Below, piece by piece: positions 12,294-23,764 of a DNA stretch of 64,000 bases; positions within the stretch are counted from its first letter, which is position 1; every line of letters begins with the position of its first letter. A program made the translations under genes and the position numbers. The notes under the pieces are model-generated. The model did no database searches. It was not told where the DNA came from and saw only the letters and a list, made by a program, of their open reading frames with translations. This DNA comes from Vespa crabro. Taxonomy: Eukaryota > Arthropoda > Insecta > Hymenoptera > Vespidae. The stretch covers positions 9,736,937 through 9,800,936 of the forward strand of contig NC_060958.1 in NCBI RefSeq assembly GCF_910589235.1. Reading direction: 5' to 3'.

Positions 12294-13141
12294 CGGAAGC
12301 TTAAATCACTATTTATTTAACTAAAGATACTATTTAATAAATTACTATTAAATTTATTTATTATATTACTATTCATTTATTTAAACAATGTCGAGTAGTA
12401 AAATATAAAAAATCGATCCGATACAATGATTGTAAGAATCGATAAGATCCGTTCAAATGAACGATTATTACGACACATATTTTTTTATTAACATTTTTAT
12501 ATCCCTTTTTCAATCATTTTCAATCATTAACTTACCATGTAGATACTTAAGATCGATTTGATTAATACATAACAAAATAATATTATTCAATTTATTTTTC
12601 AGGTATATGTTTTACTCAAGATTTAGATCTTGTATTATCACATATGAATAATGCAAGATATCTACGTGAAATAGATTTTGCTCGTTTTCATTATTTTATT
12701 CAAACCGAAATGTTTTATTTGATGGGAAAAATGGGTGCCACTGTAGTCCTTGGTGCTTCATCTACAAGATATCGACGGCCAATTCCTTTCCTTATGACGT
12801 ACAAAATTATGACTAAGGTAAAATCAAAGGTCTCAAAAAGTTCGAAAGATGACGGTAAAATCAATGTTAAATTCTCGTGATAAAATGACACTCTTCTATT
12901 GCAGTTAATTTATTGGGACGAAAAAAGTTTATATTTCGAGCACAAGTTCATCAATCTTCGAAATAATTTCATTCACACGACCATTTTCAGCAAGCAAACG
13001 ACGATCGGCTTGAAAATATCTTTGACCGAGTTCTTGAAAAAATTTGAACCTGAAATTCGTTTACCTGAAATAAACGAAGATCTCAGATTATGGTTAGAAT
13101 CAATGGAATATAACTCTCAAAAACTCAAAAAGAAGGATTAA
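11910..13141 (+). CDS. THEM6-like hotdog-fold protein, copy 2 (tandem paralogue)
   Basis: Exons in phase: 11910-12051, 12603-12817, 12905-13141, giving 197 residues. The N-terminal membrane anchor (FFYAIIAIIYFIDINYF, then VIFVFVW) is followed by the hotdog loop HMNNARYLREIDFAR and LIYWDEKSLYFEHKF. Introns 1 and 2 sit at the same codons and phases as in copy 1, and exon 2 has the same length in both (215 bp), so the pair arose by tandem duplication after the introns existed. The last two exons of copy 1 are a single exon here. The protein ends in a lysine-rich tail without the threonine repeat. The family is THEM6-like; catalytic activity is unknown. Confidence 0.9.
12269..12293. repeat. Poly-A tract in intron 1 of THEM6-like copy 2
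   Basis: A run of about 25 A within the intron. Confidence 0.9.
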
Positions 13142-14285
13142 AAAAAAAAAAATTGTTTTTTTCCTGTTTTTATCTTTTTCTCACATGTTTTTTACGTTAT
13201 ATGTGAGTGCTGTTTTAATTATTTTATATTAATCTGTTTTTAATTAAAAATTTTTCCTTCATATCTCTCAAGTGTTTTAGATCAATAGGTATCCTTTGTT
13301 ATGTTAATATTTCTAATGTTATTACAAAAATGTGTCTTATGTTTATAGCATAAAATAAAATAAAAAAAAAAATTATGTTTACAGATAAAATCTGCATTTT
13401 CATTTTGATCTTTATACTTACGATATACAAAATATAAAAAATCGAATAATAGTGAGGAAAAGTAGAGGTTATATTAAGTTAGAGAGAGATCATTTTTGCC
13501 ATATTGAGAAAAAATATGAAAAAAATCGGATTTTAGTGAATTACTAGTTCATTATTAATGAAAAAGCAACTTAACGGTGATTCAGCATAAAACTGTAATT
13601 TATGAAAATGATTGTAAATAAGAAAAATTATTTCTACAGTAATGAATAATATATGATAATTTTTATAAAGTTATTGTTCAATGTACTTTTTTATAACATT
13701 GTTCTTGATGTGATCACATTATAATAAATTTGAAGAGAAAAAATATCAATAGAAAAGAAATTATGTTATTCTTTTTTATCATATATAATATTAAGTTAAT
13801 AAGTATTATTATTTATTACTGTATTATATTTTTGTCTCTTTCTATTACAAAATGAAATTAATATTTCTTTAGTTATTCTACATAAATAAAGCGATTACGC
13901 TAGTTTTGATTATGTTTTAATAATATATCAAGTACTCTAAATGTAAAATGTAAAATGCAAAAATTCAGGACAGAGTTGTGTAAATCTAAATTTTATAACA
14001 ATATGCTTTTTTTATTTAATTTATAATACATAATGTGAAATAATATTTACTATAGAACAAGACAATGATAGAGCAAAATTTTTAAATTTAATAGATATTT
14101 AATATACTATTATAATTTTTTTTTCTAAATACAACATAAGCAGTGGAATGTTGTATATACATTTTCTATTCTTATGATTAAAACAAAAAGTATGATAATA
14201 TTCAAGAAAGAAAGAATTGTCATATTGTACAATTAGTATATTTAATTAAGTTATACTTTCTTTTATTATATAAACAACATATAGT
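13142..14285. other. Convergent 3' region between THEM6-like copy 2 and Vha14
   Basis: 3' UTRs of two convergent genes; very AT-rich with several AATAAA-like signals (for example near 13356). No other gene is seen. Confidence 0.6.
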
Positions 14286-15088
14286 TTAATGTATATCTTC
14301 TGGATTGAACATGCCCTGCAAGGGGAATATTATTAATTAAAAATATCTATTTTAATATTTTATAATGAGACATTAGCAATCATACCTTAGCACGTCTTAG
14401 AATTGAATCTTTACTAGCATCATATGGATGATCCTTACTAGGAATTTCTAATACAGAAGGAATAGGCTGAGTATGACTGTCAATAACATGTCTAATCATT
14501 TCAGCAACCTAAAATTTATTAAAGTTTACTAGAGATTAATTAATAGCAGTAACAGTTTATTGAAAGAAATGAAAATAAATTTTATATTACACTATTGTAT
14601 TCTTCGTTTCACGTTATAAAATTTTAATAAATTTACTCACATTTTGATTTATAAGAATAATGTCAATGTCATCTCTTTTAATAAAACGCTTAAATGTATC
14701 CTCTATTTCACTCTCTGGTGTATCTGTAAAATATATTACTTTTCACAGTACATATGTAACTATCTATCCAATACGAGTAATTAATTTGTTGCATATAATA
14801 ATAAAAACAAAAGTTGTAATTATAAAAATAAAACAATACTTTTATCAACAACCATAAAATTAGGTTGACGATGTTTATTAATTTCTCCAACACCTCCAAG
14901 TAGGAATCCTACACATGTATCCTGAGAAAAGAAGAATATATGGTAAACTTAAATATTTTTTGAGAAGTATTAAAAATTCTATTAAATAACATTACATTGT
15001 AAATAAAACTTAAATCTTTATAAATTAAGTTTACCTCATCTCCTATTACCGCAAGAAGTTTACCCTTTCCAGCTGAATGAAGTGTCAT
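14286..15088 (-). CDS. Vha14: V-type proton ATPase subunit F
   Basis: Subunit F is part of the central rotor stalk of the V1 sector, which couples ATP hydrolysis to proton pumping in endomembranes. Minus-strand exons in phase: 15035-15088, 14840-14921, 14641-14723, 14386-14508, 14286-14315, giving 123 residues, the usual length for this subunit (119-124). The translation begins MTLHSAGKGKLLAVIGDED and continues through TCVGFLLGGVGEINKHRQP, FKRFIKRDDIDIILINQN, VAEMIRHVID, IPSKDHPYDASKDSILRRA and GMFNPED, all hallmark blocks of the eukaryotic F subunit. The last coding exon is only 30 bases. Its start codon faces that of NFX1 864 bp away, so the two genes may share a promoter region. The family call is certain; 'Vha14' follows insect naming. 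Confidence 0.97.
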
Positions 15089-15161
15089 TATTGTAAAAAT
15101 AAGTTACAAGATATTTTGGAGAAAGAAGAATAAATAAAGTCGATGTAAATTTTCACGTTCA

Positions 15162-15171
15162 GTCAGCTGAC
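15162..15171. promoter_or_regulatory. Perfect palindrome GTCAGCTGAC upstream of Vha14
   Basis: A ten-base perfect palindrome containing a CAGCTG E-box, 74 bp upstream of the Vha14 start codon. It may bind a bHLH factor; this is inference from the motif. Confidence 0.4.
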
Positions 15172-15201
15172 AGTATCACACCTATTTCGATTAGGTATAA
15201 A

Positions 15202-15209
15202 TCACGTGC
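15202..15209. promoter_or_regulatory. CACGTG E-box (CLEAR/Mitf-like) upstream of Vha14
   Basis: TCACGTGC lies 114 bp upstream of the Vha14 start codon. V-ATPase genes in flies and vertebrates are known targets of Mitf/TFEB through TCACGTG(A)-type CLEAR sites. The site is seen; its use is inferred. Confidence 0.5.
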
Positions 15210-15952
15210 AAAAACTCGTCCAATGAAATCGATTGTTTGTATTAAAGTCGGGACACAAGTGCAATCGAATGGAATGGCGCGTTTTCAATTGTGTTTCTTG
15301 TTTCTATGATCGACTTTCATTCTATACCACCTTAACCAATCTCTTTTACTGTAGAATGAATCTAATATCTTCAGCATTTCTAGTATTAGGTAATTAATTA
15401 ATAGAAAACTTAAATTTCTCTTATAGATCGTAAGGTGAGTTTAAGTAATCTTATATTTTATTGTACGCGCAATCTGATTATTATTATTCTATAATGATTC
15501 TATCTTTAGTTTCAAAATCAATTGACAAGAAAATTGTAAAGTAGATAGGATAAATACAATTGGTCTTTAGCCTTATCTTTATTACTACAACTTTACTAGA
15601 AAGTTTGTTAGCTTGTATAAAGCTTCTACGTCTCCCGTATCTTTCTGATTATTTGTGGAAGTACAGTGAAAAAAGTAAAAAGGATAAGAATTCGTGCGTG
15701 TTACGAAATTGGTCGTAACAACGTGTAGATAACATTATTTAAAAAAAAGAAAAAAAAAAAAGGAAAAAAAAAAAGAAAAAAGAAAAAACTAAAGTGTTCA
15801 ACACATCGATTATAAGTCAATTCTGTTATATACACTGCCAATTAAATTGTCTGCAATTTTGTTGATAACGGATTTGAAACTTTAAATAACATATATACGA
15901 ACTTAAATCCCATTTATTCTTAAGGAGGCGATATTCGATTCCTTCAAACAGT
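15210..15952. other. Shared upstream region of Vha14 and NFX1
   Basis: It probably holds the NFX1 5' UTR and promoter. An A-rich tract lies at 15740-15788 and no coding sequence is seen. I could not place a transcription start site. Confidence 0.45.
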
Positions 15953-18900
15953 ATGGCCACTTGGGATGGCTCATGTCACGAACCTGAAGATTCAAATTAT
16001 TTTTTTTATTCGGGTCAAAATAGTGCCATCCCTAATGTAGAAAGTTGGACTTTTTATCCCAGTAATGGGAGCAACGTTTTTTTCCATAGTACTCATGCAC
16101 CATATTCGCAAAATACTTCAATGATGTTGGGACAAAGTGAACATATTGCTTCCTGTCAAACGGATTCTAACTTTTCATCAGGTTCTCTAAATTCATTGCC
16201 TTTAAGAGACACTTGCCCAGATTACTTAAATGCTCCAGGCAGCGCACAAGACTGTCAAGGTAACAGTAGGTCACAGAACATGTCAACATATTATCAAAGC
16301 AATAGACAAGGGAAACGAATTAAAAATTATAAAGATAACAATAAATATGAATTTCCAAAAGAAATTAGTCGCAACACTTGTAGCATAGTTGAACATTCCA
16401 ATTTACATCCTACCGCAAATGAATTTATACCACATGGAATTAAACATTATCCCAATCAAGCAAATACAAGTCTACATGTAACTAATCCAGAAGATTCTAA
16501 ACCACATTTGCCACAAAAAACGTATGTTTCTGATAATGGGAGTAAATATAAAAAGAAATATAATACAAAAAAAAATAATACATACAAATATAAAGAAATA
16601 CCAGAATATAACTTTCGGCAAAGAGCTTCATTTCAAAATTCCTATAAAACACAACATGGTAGAAATTATAGAAAATATCAAAATAGTAAGTAGTGGTGTA
16701 TAAAGCATATATATTTATTAATAAAATAAATGATATCAATAATTAAAAAATTTTTATTTTAGCTTCTGAAGAGCCGGTAGGTATGTCTAATGATCATAGA
16801 AATAATTCAACTATTGATGAAACACAGAAGAATGACAAATTTATGAATATCAATGCAAATATCAATGCCAATAAAACTAATACACCTAATATTGAAGAGA
16901 GACATGAAATCAATGATCAAGTAAAAGCTAACAAAGAAAATGCTGGTGCCAGCAGCACTACAAGTCAAAATTGTGATTTAAGTAAAAATAATTATCAACG
17001 TCATAATACTAATTTTGGAACGCAACGTATTCCTGCTAAATATAGTAGAAAAGTTACCAATAATCGCAAGATTGGTAGATATGATAATAATTATCGTGAA
17101 AGAAAAAATAACTACCAGGAGTATAATAATTATAAAGAAAAATATGAAGAAAGCAAAATAGATATTACTAAGGATAAATATAAAAACAAAGATGTGACTC
17201 AAGAAACTAAAGAAGTAGAAATTGTGAATTGGAGACAAAAGGGAGAAGGTAATGATAGAAATAATATTTCAAAACGAAAGCAGAATAAAAAACATGAAGG
17301 TAATGATAAATTATTTTTTAGTATAAAACTTATTTCCTACGTTTGTCAATTTACTTAAATAGTAATTGATTTTTTATAGATGATGATGCAAGCCAAAGGG
17401 AAAGATTAACAGATCAATTAAATAGAGGACAATTAGAATGTTTAGTATGCTGTGAATATATAAAACAAAATGATTATATCTGGTCTTGCTCAAACTGCTA
17501 TCATGTTTTGCACTTAAAGTGTATAAAAAAGTGGGCAAAATCTTCCCAAGCAGGTACTCTCTTTTATCATACAAATAATTTCAATTATAAACAACATTAA
17601 GAAATCTTTTTTTTTTGTTCTTTTTTCTATTTTTTTTTCTTTTTTTTTTTTTTTTCTTTTTTTTATAGAAAATGGTTGGAGGTGTCCTGCATGCCAAAAT
17701 GTAAGCACAACAATTCCCGAAGAATATTTCTGTTTTTGTGGAAAAACAAATATGCCTGAATGGAATCGCAGAGATATGGCTCATTCCTGTGGTGAAGTTT
17801 GTGGGAGATCTCGAATAAAAAATAATTGCCCTCATAAATGTACTTTGCTATGTCATCCAGGATCTTGTCCATCATGCATAGCAATGGTAACAAAAAATTG
17901 TGCTTGTGGGAAAACATCACAAACGCTACAATGTTGTGCATTAACATTATTGTTATGTGATTCTGTTTGTGGCAAAATCTTAAATTGTGGGAAGCATACA
18001 TGTGAAAAGAAATGTCATCATGGGGAATGTGAGCCCTGTGATAAAATAATACAACAAGGTAATTTTACATTATTTATAACAGTATAATAAGTATAATATA
18101 AAAAGTTATACATATTATTTATACACACACATATTTATGTATATTATTTATTATAGAATGTTATTGTGGGAAAAGTAAAAGAGATGTAATTTGTCAATCT
18201 AATGTACCTTCAATATATTCATGTGAAGGTACTTGTGAAAAGTTGTTAGATTGTGGAAATCATAAATGCAAAAAAACTTGTCATCCAAATTCATGTGAGT
18301 CTTGTACACTTACGCCTGAAAAAATTACAACATGTTGTTGTGGACAAACACCACTGTCAGACGAAAGAAAGACTTGTTTAGATCCAATTCCAACTTGTGA
18401 AGAAATATGTTCTAAACGTCTTAACTGTGGTCAGCCTAGTAAGTATTTTAATAATTTAATTATTCCTCTCTATATATGGTAATTCATATTCATTTTTTTA
18501 TTAAAGGTAATCCACATACATGTAAGATAAAGTGTCATCAAGGAGAATGTCCTGAGTGTGATTTAACAACAGATGTAAAATGTCGTTGTGGTAATATGGA
18601 TAGAGAAATTCCATGTAAAGATTTAACGACTAAAGCGGATGATGCACGTTGTGAAAAAAAATGTATCAAAAAGAGATCTTGTGGAAAACATAAGTGTAAT
18701 CAAATGTGTTGTATTGATCTTGAGCATATTTGTCCTTTACCTTGTTCTAAAACATTAAGTTGTGGTAGACATAAATGTGAACAAACCTGCCATAAAGGTA
18801 AAAATATTTTGAATTATATTTCTATGAATGTTTAAAATAAAATAATTCCTTATTTAATTAAAGATTTGTTAAATAGAGATTTTTAATGAAAGATGTATTA

Positions 18901-20045
18901 ATTTAGGCAGGTGTCAACCTTGCTGGCGCAGTAGTTTTGACGAATTATATTGTGAATGTGGTACAGCTGTAATATATCCTCCTGTACCCTGTGGAACTAG
19001 AAGACCCGTTTGTGATAGACCGTGTTCGCGTGATCATTCTTGTGGTCATGAAGTATTTCATAATTGCCACAGTGAACCATCATGTCCTCCATGTACTTAT
19101 CTTACTGAAAAATGGTGTTATGGCAAGCATGAACTTAGAAAAGCTGTCCCATGTTATTTTAATGAAATTTCATGTGGATTATTGTGCAATAAACCTTTAT
19201 TATGTGGAAGGCATAAATGTATAACTATTTGCCACCCTGGATCATGTGAGAAACCAGGACAGCAATGTGTTCAACCATGTAATATATTAAGGGAATTATG
19301 TGGGCACATATGTGCTGCTCCATGTCACGAGGGAAAATGTCCTGATACACCTTGTAAAGAAATGGTCAAAGTACGTAAAATGACATAAAATATTTTAAAA
19401 ATATATTTGTATATATTGCTAAATACGTTTATACTTGTAGGTAACGTGCCAATGTGGACATAGAAGTACAACTAGAGTATGTGCAGAAAATTCTAGAGAA
19501 TATCAAAGAATAACTAGCAACATTTTAGCTAGTAAAATGGCTGATATGCAACTTGGTCATTCTGTTGATTTAGAAGAACTTTTTGGACCAGGAGCAAAGA
19601 AACAAAATCAACTAAAAATACTCGAATGTAGCGATGAATGTAAATTAATAGAACGAAATAGAAGATTAGCATTAGGACTTCAAATTGTTAATCCAGACTT
19701 AAGCGGAAAATTAATGCCAAGATACACTGATTATATGAAACAGTGGGCAAAAAAAGATCCTCATTTTTGTCAAATGGTGCATGAAAAACTAACGGAATTA
19801 GTTCAACTCGCAAAGACTTCTAAACAGAAGTCAAGGAGTTATTCATTTGATAGTATGAATAGAGATAAACGTCGCTTTATTCATGAATCTTGCGAACATT
19901 TTGGCTGTGAGAGTCAAGCATATGATCTAGAGCCAAAAAGAAACGTTGTTGCTACTGCTGTAAAAGATAAGGTAATACTCTTTCTTTCTCACTCTTTTGT
20001 TATTGGTACACACACACATACAAGTAGATAAATATATTTGTGTGC

Positions 20046-20110
<65 letters not shown>

Positions 20111-20437
20111 AAAACTGTTAATACATTTTTTAATTTATTCATTGTACTACAGTGTTGGCTACCAAGTTATAGTTTATTAGAAATTGTGCAAAGAAATAAT
20201 GGACAAAGGAAAGTTCCAGGTCCAATATTGAATACTTCTAAAGCTAACAATTCAACAAAGTAAGTTTGTATATTTATTCTAGTTTATAGGATAAAGTACA
20301 AATATTATGTTAATATTTAATTATATTATAGGACAATCTTAGCATTACCTATAACAAGAAGTCAGCAAATTGTACCAACTCCATCAACTTCAAAATCGCC
20401 AGAACCAGAAATAGATTATTTTGATTATAAAGGTTAA
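15953..20437 (+). CDS. stc: NFX1-type zinc finger protein (shuttle craft orthologue)
   Basis: A nuclear transcriptional regulator and RNA-associated protein of the NFX1 family. Exons in phase: 15953-16685, 16763-17299, 17380-17553, 17669-18058, 18157-18438, 18507-18797, 18907-19370, 19441-19971, 20153-20259, 20332-20437, giving 1204 residues (human NFX1 about 1120). The first about 430 residues are low-complexity, rich in Asn, Lys and Tyr, with a PAM2-like motif near residues 149-160 (LHPTANEFIPHG). An atypical RING/PHD finger follows at about 440-500 (CLVCC, then CSNCYHVLHLKC and CPACQ). About eight NF-X1 fingers of the CGxHxCxxxCHxGxCxxC type run to about residue 980. An R3H domain lies at about 1070-1134, with the RRFIHE core. 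The short C-terminus is acidic. Nearly all internal introns are phase 1, so finger exons can be skipped without a frameshift. Confidence 0.96.
20048..20106. repeat. (TA)n microsatellite in an NFX1 intron
   Basis: A pure TA run of about 58 bases between the R3H exon and the penultimate exon. Confidence 0.95.
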
Positions 20438-23400
20438 AGGTTATAAATAAGCAGGTAATTAACTATTTATATATTCAATATAATTTACTTTTTACGTATC
20501 TTTTCTATAAGTTAAAAAAAAAGTAGCAGTATGCTTATGAACTGGAACTAATAATTTTTAAGAAGAATTAATAATCGTATTTATTAATTTCATAATATTT
20601 AACAATCCATTGAAAATTAATTGATAAACAAACTGCGGAGAATTGCTAGACTGTGCAGTTTATTATTCATTCACTTTATAATCATACTTGTAAGAATATA
20701 ACATTATTTTTTTGGGTGAAATTTTGATATATCTTTTAATTAGACAAATATTAATATAATCAATGATATATGATGAAAAGTTACAATGTTTTACAAGGAT
20801 ATGTTTAATGAGTGTTTGATAAGTTAAACAGAATTCTTAGAGATCTTATAACATAATACGTATATATAATCAAACAAATTTTCTTAGTAATACATTTATG
20901 CATAAAATAAAATTATTCATTATAATATAGTCAAATTACATAAATGAATTACATGGTGAAGGCACAGATAAAAAGGCATAAAGAAATCTGTTTAGCGTAA
21001 TAAGAAATTCCTTTTGAATATAATATTTCTGTTTTATGTGTAGTTCTATGCTTGACATATAAGATTTCTATACTGTGTATTTGAGGGTAGAAAGTATGCA
21101 TTTCTACATTCTGATAAATCGAGTGAGAGTAAAAAAAATACAAAAATAAAAAAAAAATATATAAATAAAAATAACTGTAGTATGATCTGCTTGATAAAAG
21201 ACTTGTACGAGTTTATTCATCATTCCAATAAATATCCTTATAGAATTTCACAATTACTATTTCCTTTTAACCAAAAATCGTAAAAAAAGTATTAAAGCAA
21301 GACAATAAATCTTGGCAAAGTAGGAGATTTAATATATGTATTTTCTGTATATGATTTCATAATTGCAATTGATAATAATATTTCAAATATTTGTTTAAAA
21401 AAGATATATGTAATTCACTACTAAATTCTTATACTTTGATCATTATTTATTTTGTTTTATAATGATATAAAAGCAGGACATATTTTCAATTATTTCATTT
21501 ATTTTTTGCAATTGTCTTTCATAATATAATTGTTGTAATTTATCAGCAATGTTCATTATTAAAGCTTTTTTGTGATCAGTTCGTCCCACACAACCAACAT
21601 GTATGTATAGATAACACCAATACACAAGAGAGTAGAATGTGCGTATGTAAATTATTTGAATTATCAATCATAATTTTCAAGATCCAACTTATTATGACTT
21701 CTATTATATTGTTTTCTATATATCAATTCTAATTATGTACTTTAATTGGTTGTTTTAATTAACATTTTCCAAATTTATATATTATATTTTTTTATATTCT
21801 ATTTTCAGAAATTATGCAAAATTATATTTCAACAATTATTTATTTTCTTTTCACAAAAAGATAGTAAATATATGAAAATTCAACTATAATATACTATTCT
21901 TTTATTTATCTTTTCAATATTTATGTATTTCTTATTAAAATAATTCTACTTCTAAAGAAAAAAGCATAAATGTGTGTAATTCGAAATTATACTGCAACAA
22001 AATACATGTGTGTGTACATATATATGTTTTTTGCTTATCAATACTGTATGATAGTTATGTGGTTAATCATGTATTATAAATATGTATTACATTTCTGAAA
22101 TTGTTTTGTAATTCATTTATGATTAAATGATTACGTTTGTAAAGATATTAATTGCTATTCCAATATGTTTAACATTACAATATACATAGATTTTACAATA
22201 ATGAAATTTCCAATATTCACAATGAATTTTGCATCCATAAAAATAGTTTTGTGCTATATATATATTCTCATATAACGGTTTTAAGTTTAATTGAAAAGAT
22301 AGATCTGTTTTATTGAACATCCAATTGTATATAAATAGCTGTTTGTTATTTATATTTGTAGGAGTACTCATGTAGAGTAAAATCTTATGTAGACAATCTC
22401 TTTGTAGACATTTGTAAGTAGATAACACGAGTATTTGGCACATTGAACATTAATGATATTTTGAACTACTAAAATCTGTCATAAATTCTACATAGACAAA
22501 TACTGAGACCTTTTATGCTTCTATTAAATAACTTTTTCCTCATATATATTATATAATAATTGCTCATAATTACTTGTATTGAAAAAAAAAAAAACATTTT
22601 CTTCATAACATATTAAAAATTTATAAATCATTTTAACTGTGTCCTTTTTGACAATTTTGATATTCTTCAATATAATTTCTAAATATTTAATAAAATAAAT
22701 TTATTTATCTTTAATTATATATAATATAGGGAAAAATATATTTAAATAGTAAAATTCCAAAAGAACATAAAAATTTATATGTCACATTAACCAGTCTTTC
22801 ATCTCGCAGAATAAGATATTATGCAAAACTTGCATAAGCATAAAATGGTCTCCTATCCTAAATACATCAACTTTTATCACATTTAGGATCACAACACTGT
22901 TACACGTTTTCATTACTGACAAATTATTTAGACATATATCATTAATACTAAGTAATTTTCTCAAACATGTAATAATAGGGCACTTCAAATTTGGGAACAA
23001 ATTTTTACCATAATCATGGGCGCAGTGAATACTTGGTAAAAAGTCATCACTTTGTTTATTATCAGTGCCTCATTCATTATACTAATACTTTTTTTTTTAT
23101 TTTCTTATTTTTTTTTTTTTTTTTTTTAGAGATTCCATTAATACTTTCTATTTTAAAGTAAATTCACAAATAAAATATATCTGACTATTATATCATAAAA
23201 CATATTTGTTTGACTAAAATCTCTACTAATACTGTATTTGAATAATGTACTCAATAAGATAATAATAACATAAAGAGTAGCAGTGTAATCGTGTTATATA
23301 TATTTTAATTAAAAAAATATATATTTACCTCGAATAATATATGTATAACCAAATGAAAGCTTTATTCATTAAATTGTATGTAAACTTGTATTATAAAGAT

Positions 23401-23764
23401 AAAAGTTATCTTATTAGAACACACTTTTTTTTAGAATGTTGCACTGATCTATTGCTGCAATTCTACTATAGTATTTGATCATATTCTGATCTTTCTACCA
23501 GTCTATAGTATTGATACTTTTTTTTTTCTTTTTTTGAGTTTCACACCCAGTTAGCATTAAAAATATAGTATCAAAATAAAATATATCTTGCAGATTCTTT
23601 GTAAAATAGAAATAACTTAGATTTCTTAAGTATGAAACAGGTTAAACAATTCAATAAAAATATATTACTGACTGTTCCGTCTAGAAACACACAATTTTTT
23701 AAATATAAAGTTATTTATAATAAGATCTTGTTACTTAACAAGATTTAATAATATGGATTATACC
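20438..23764. other. Region between NFX1 and the PRRT3/4-like gene
   Basis: 3' UTRs of the convergent NFX1 and PRRT3/4-like genes, extremely AT-rich with repeated AATAAA-like signals. T-rich tracts lie at 23088-23130 and 23518-23536. On the minus strand, 22782 to about 23070 stays open for about 95 codons in a locally less AT-biased stretch; I cannot link it to a known protein. Confidence 0.5.
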
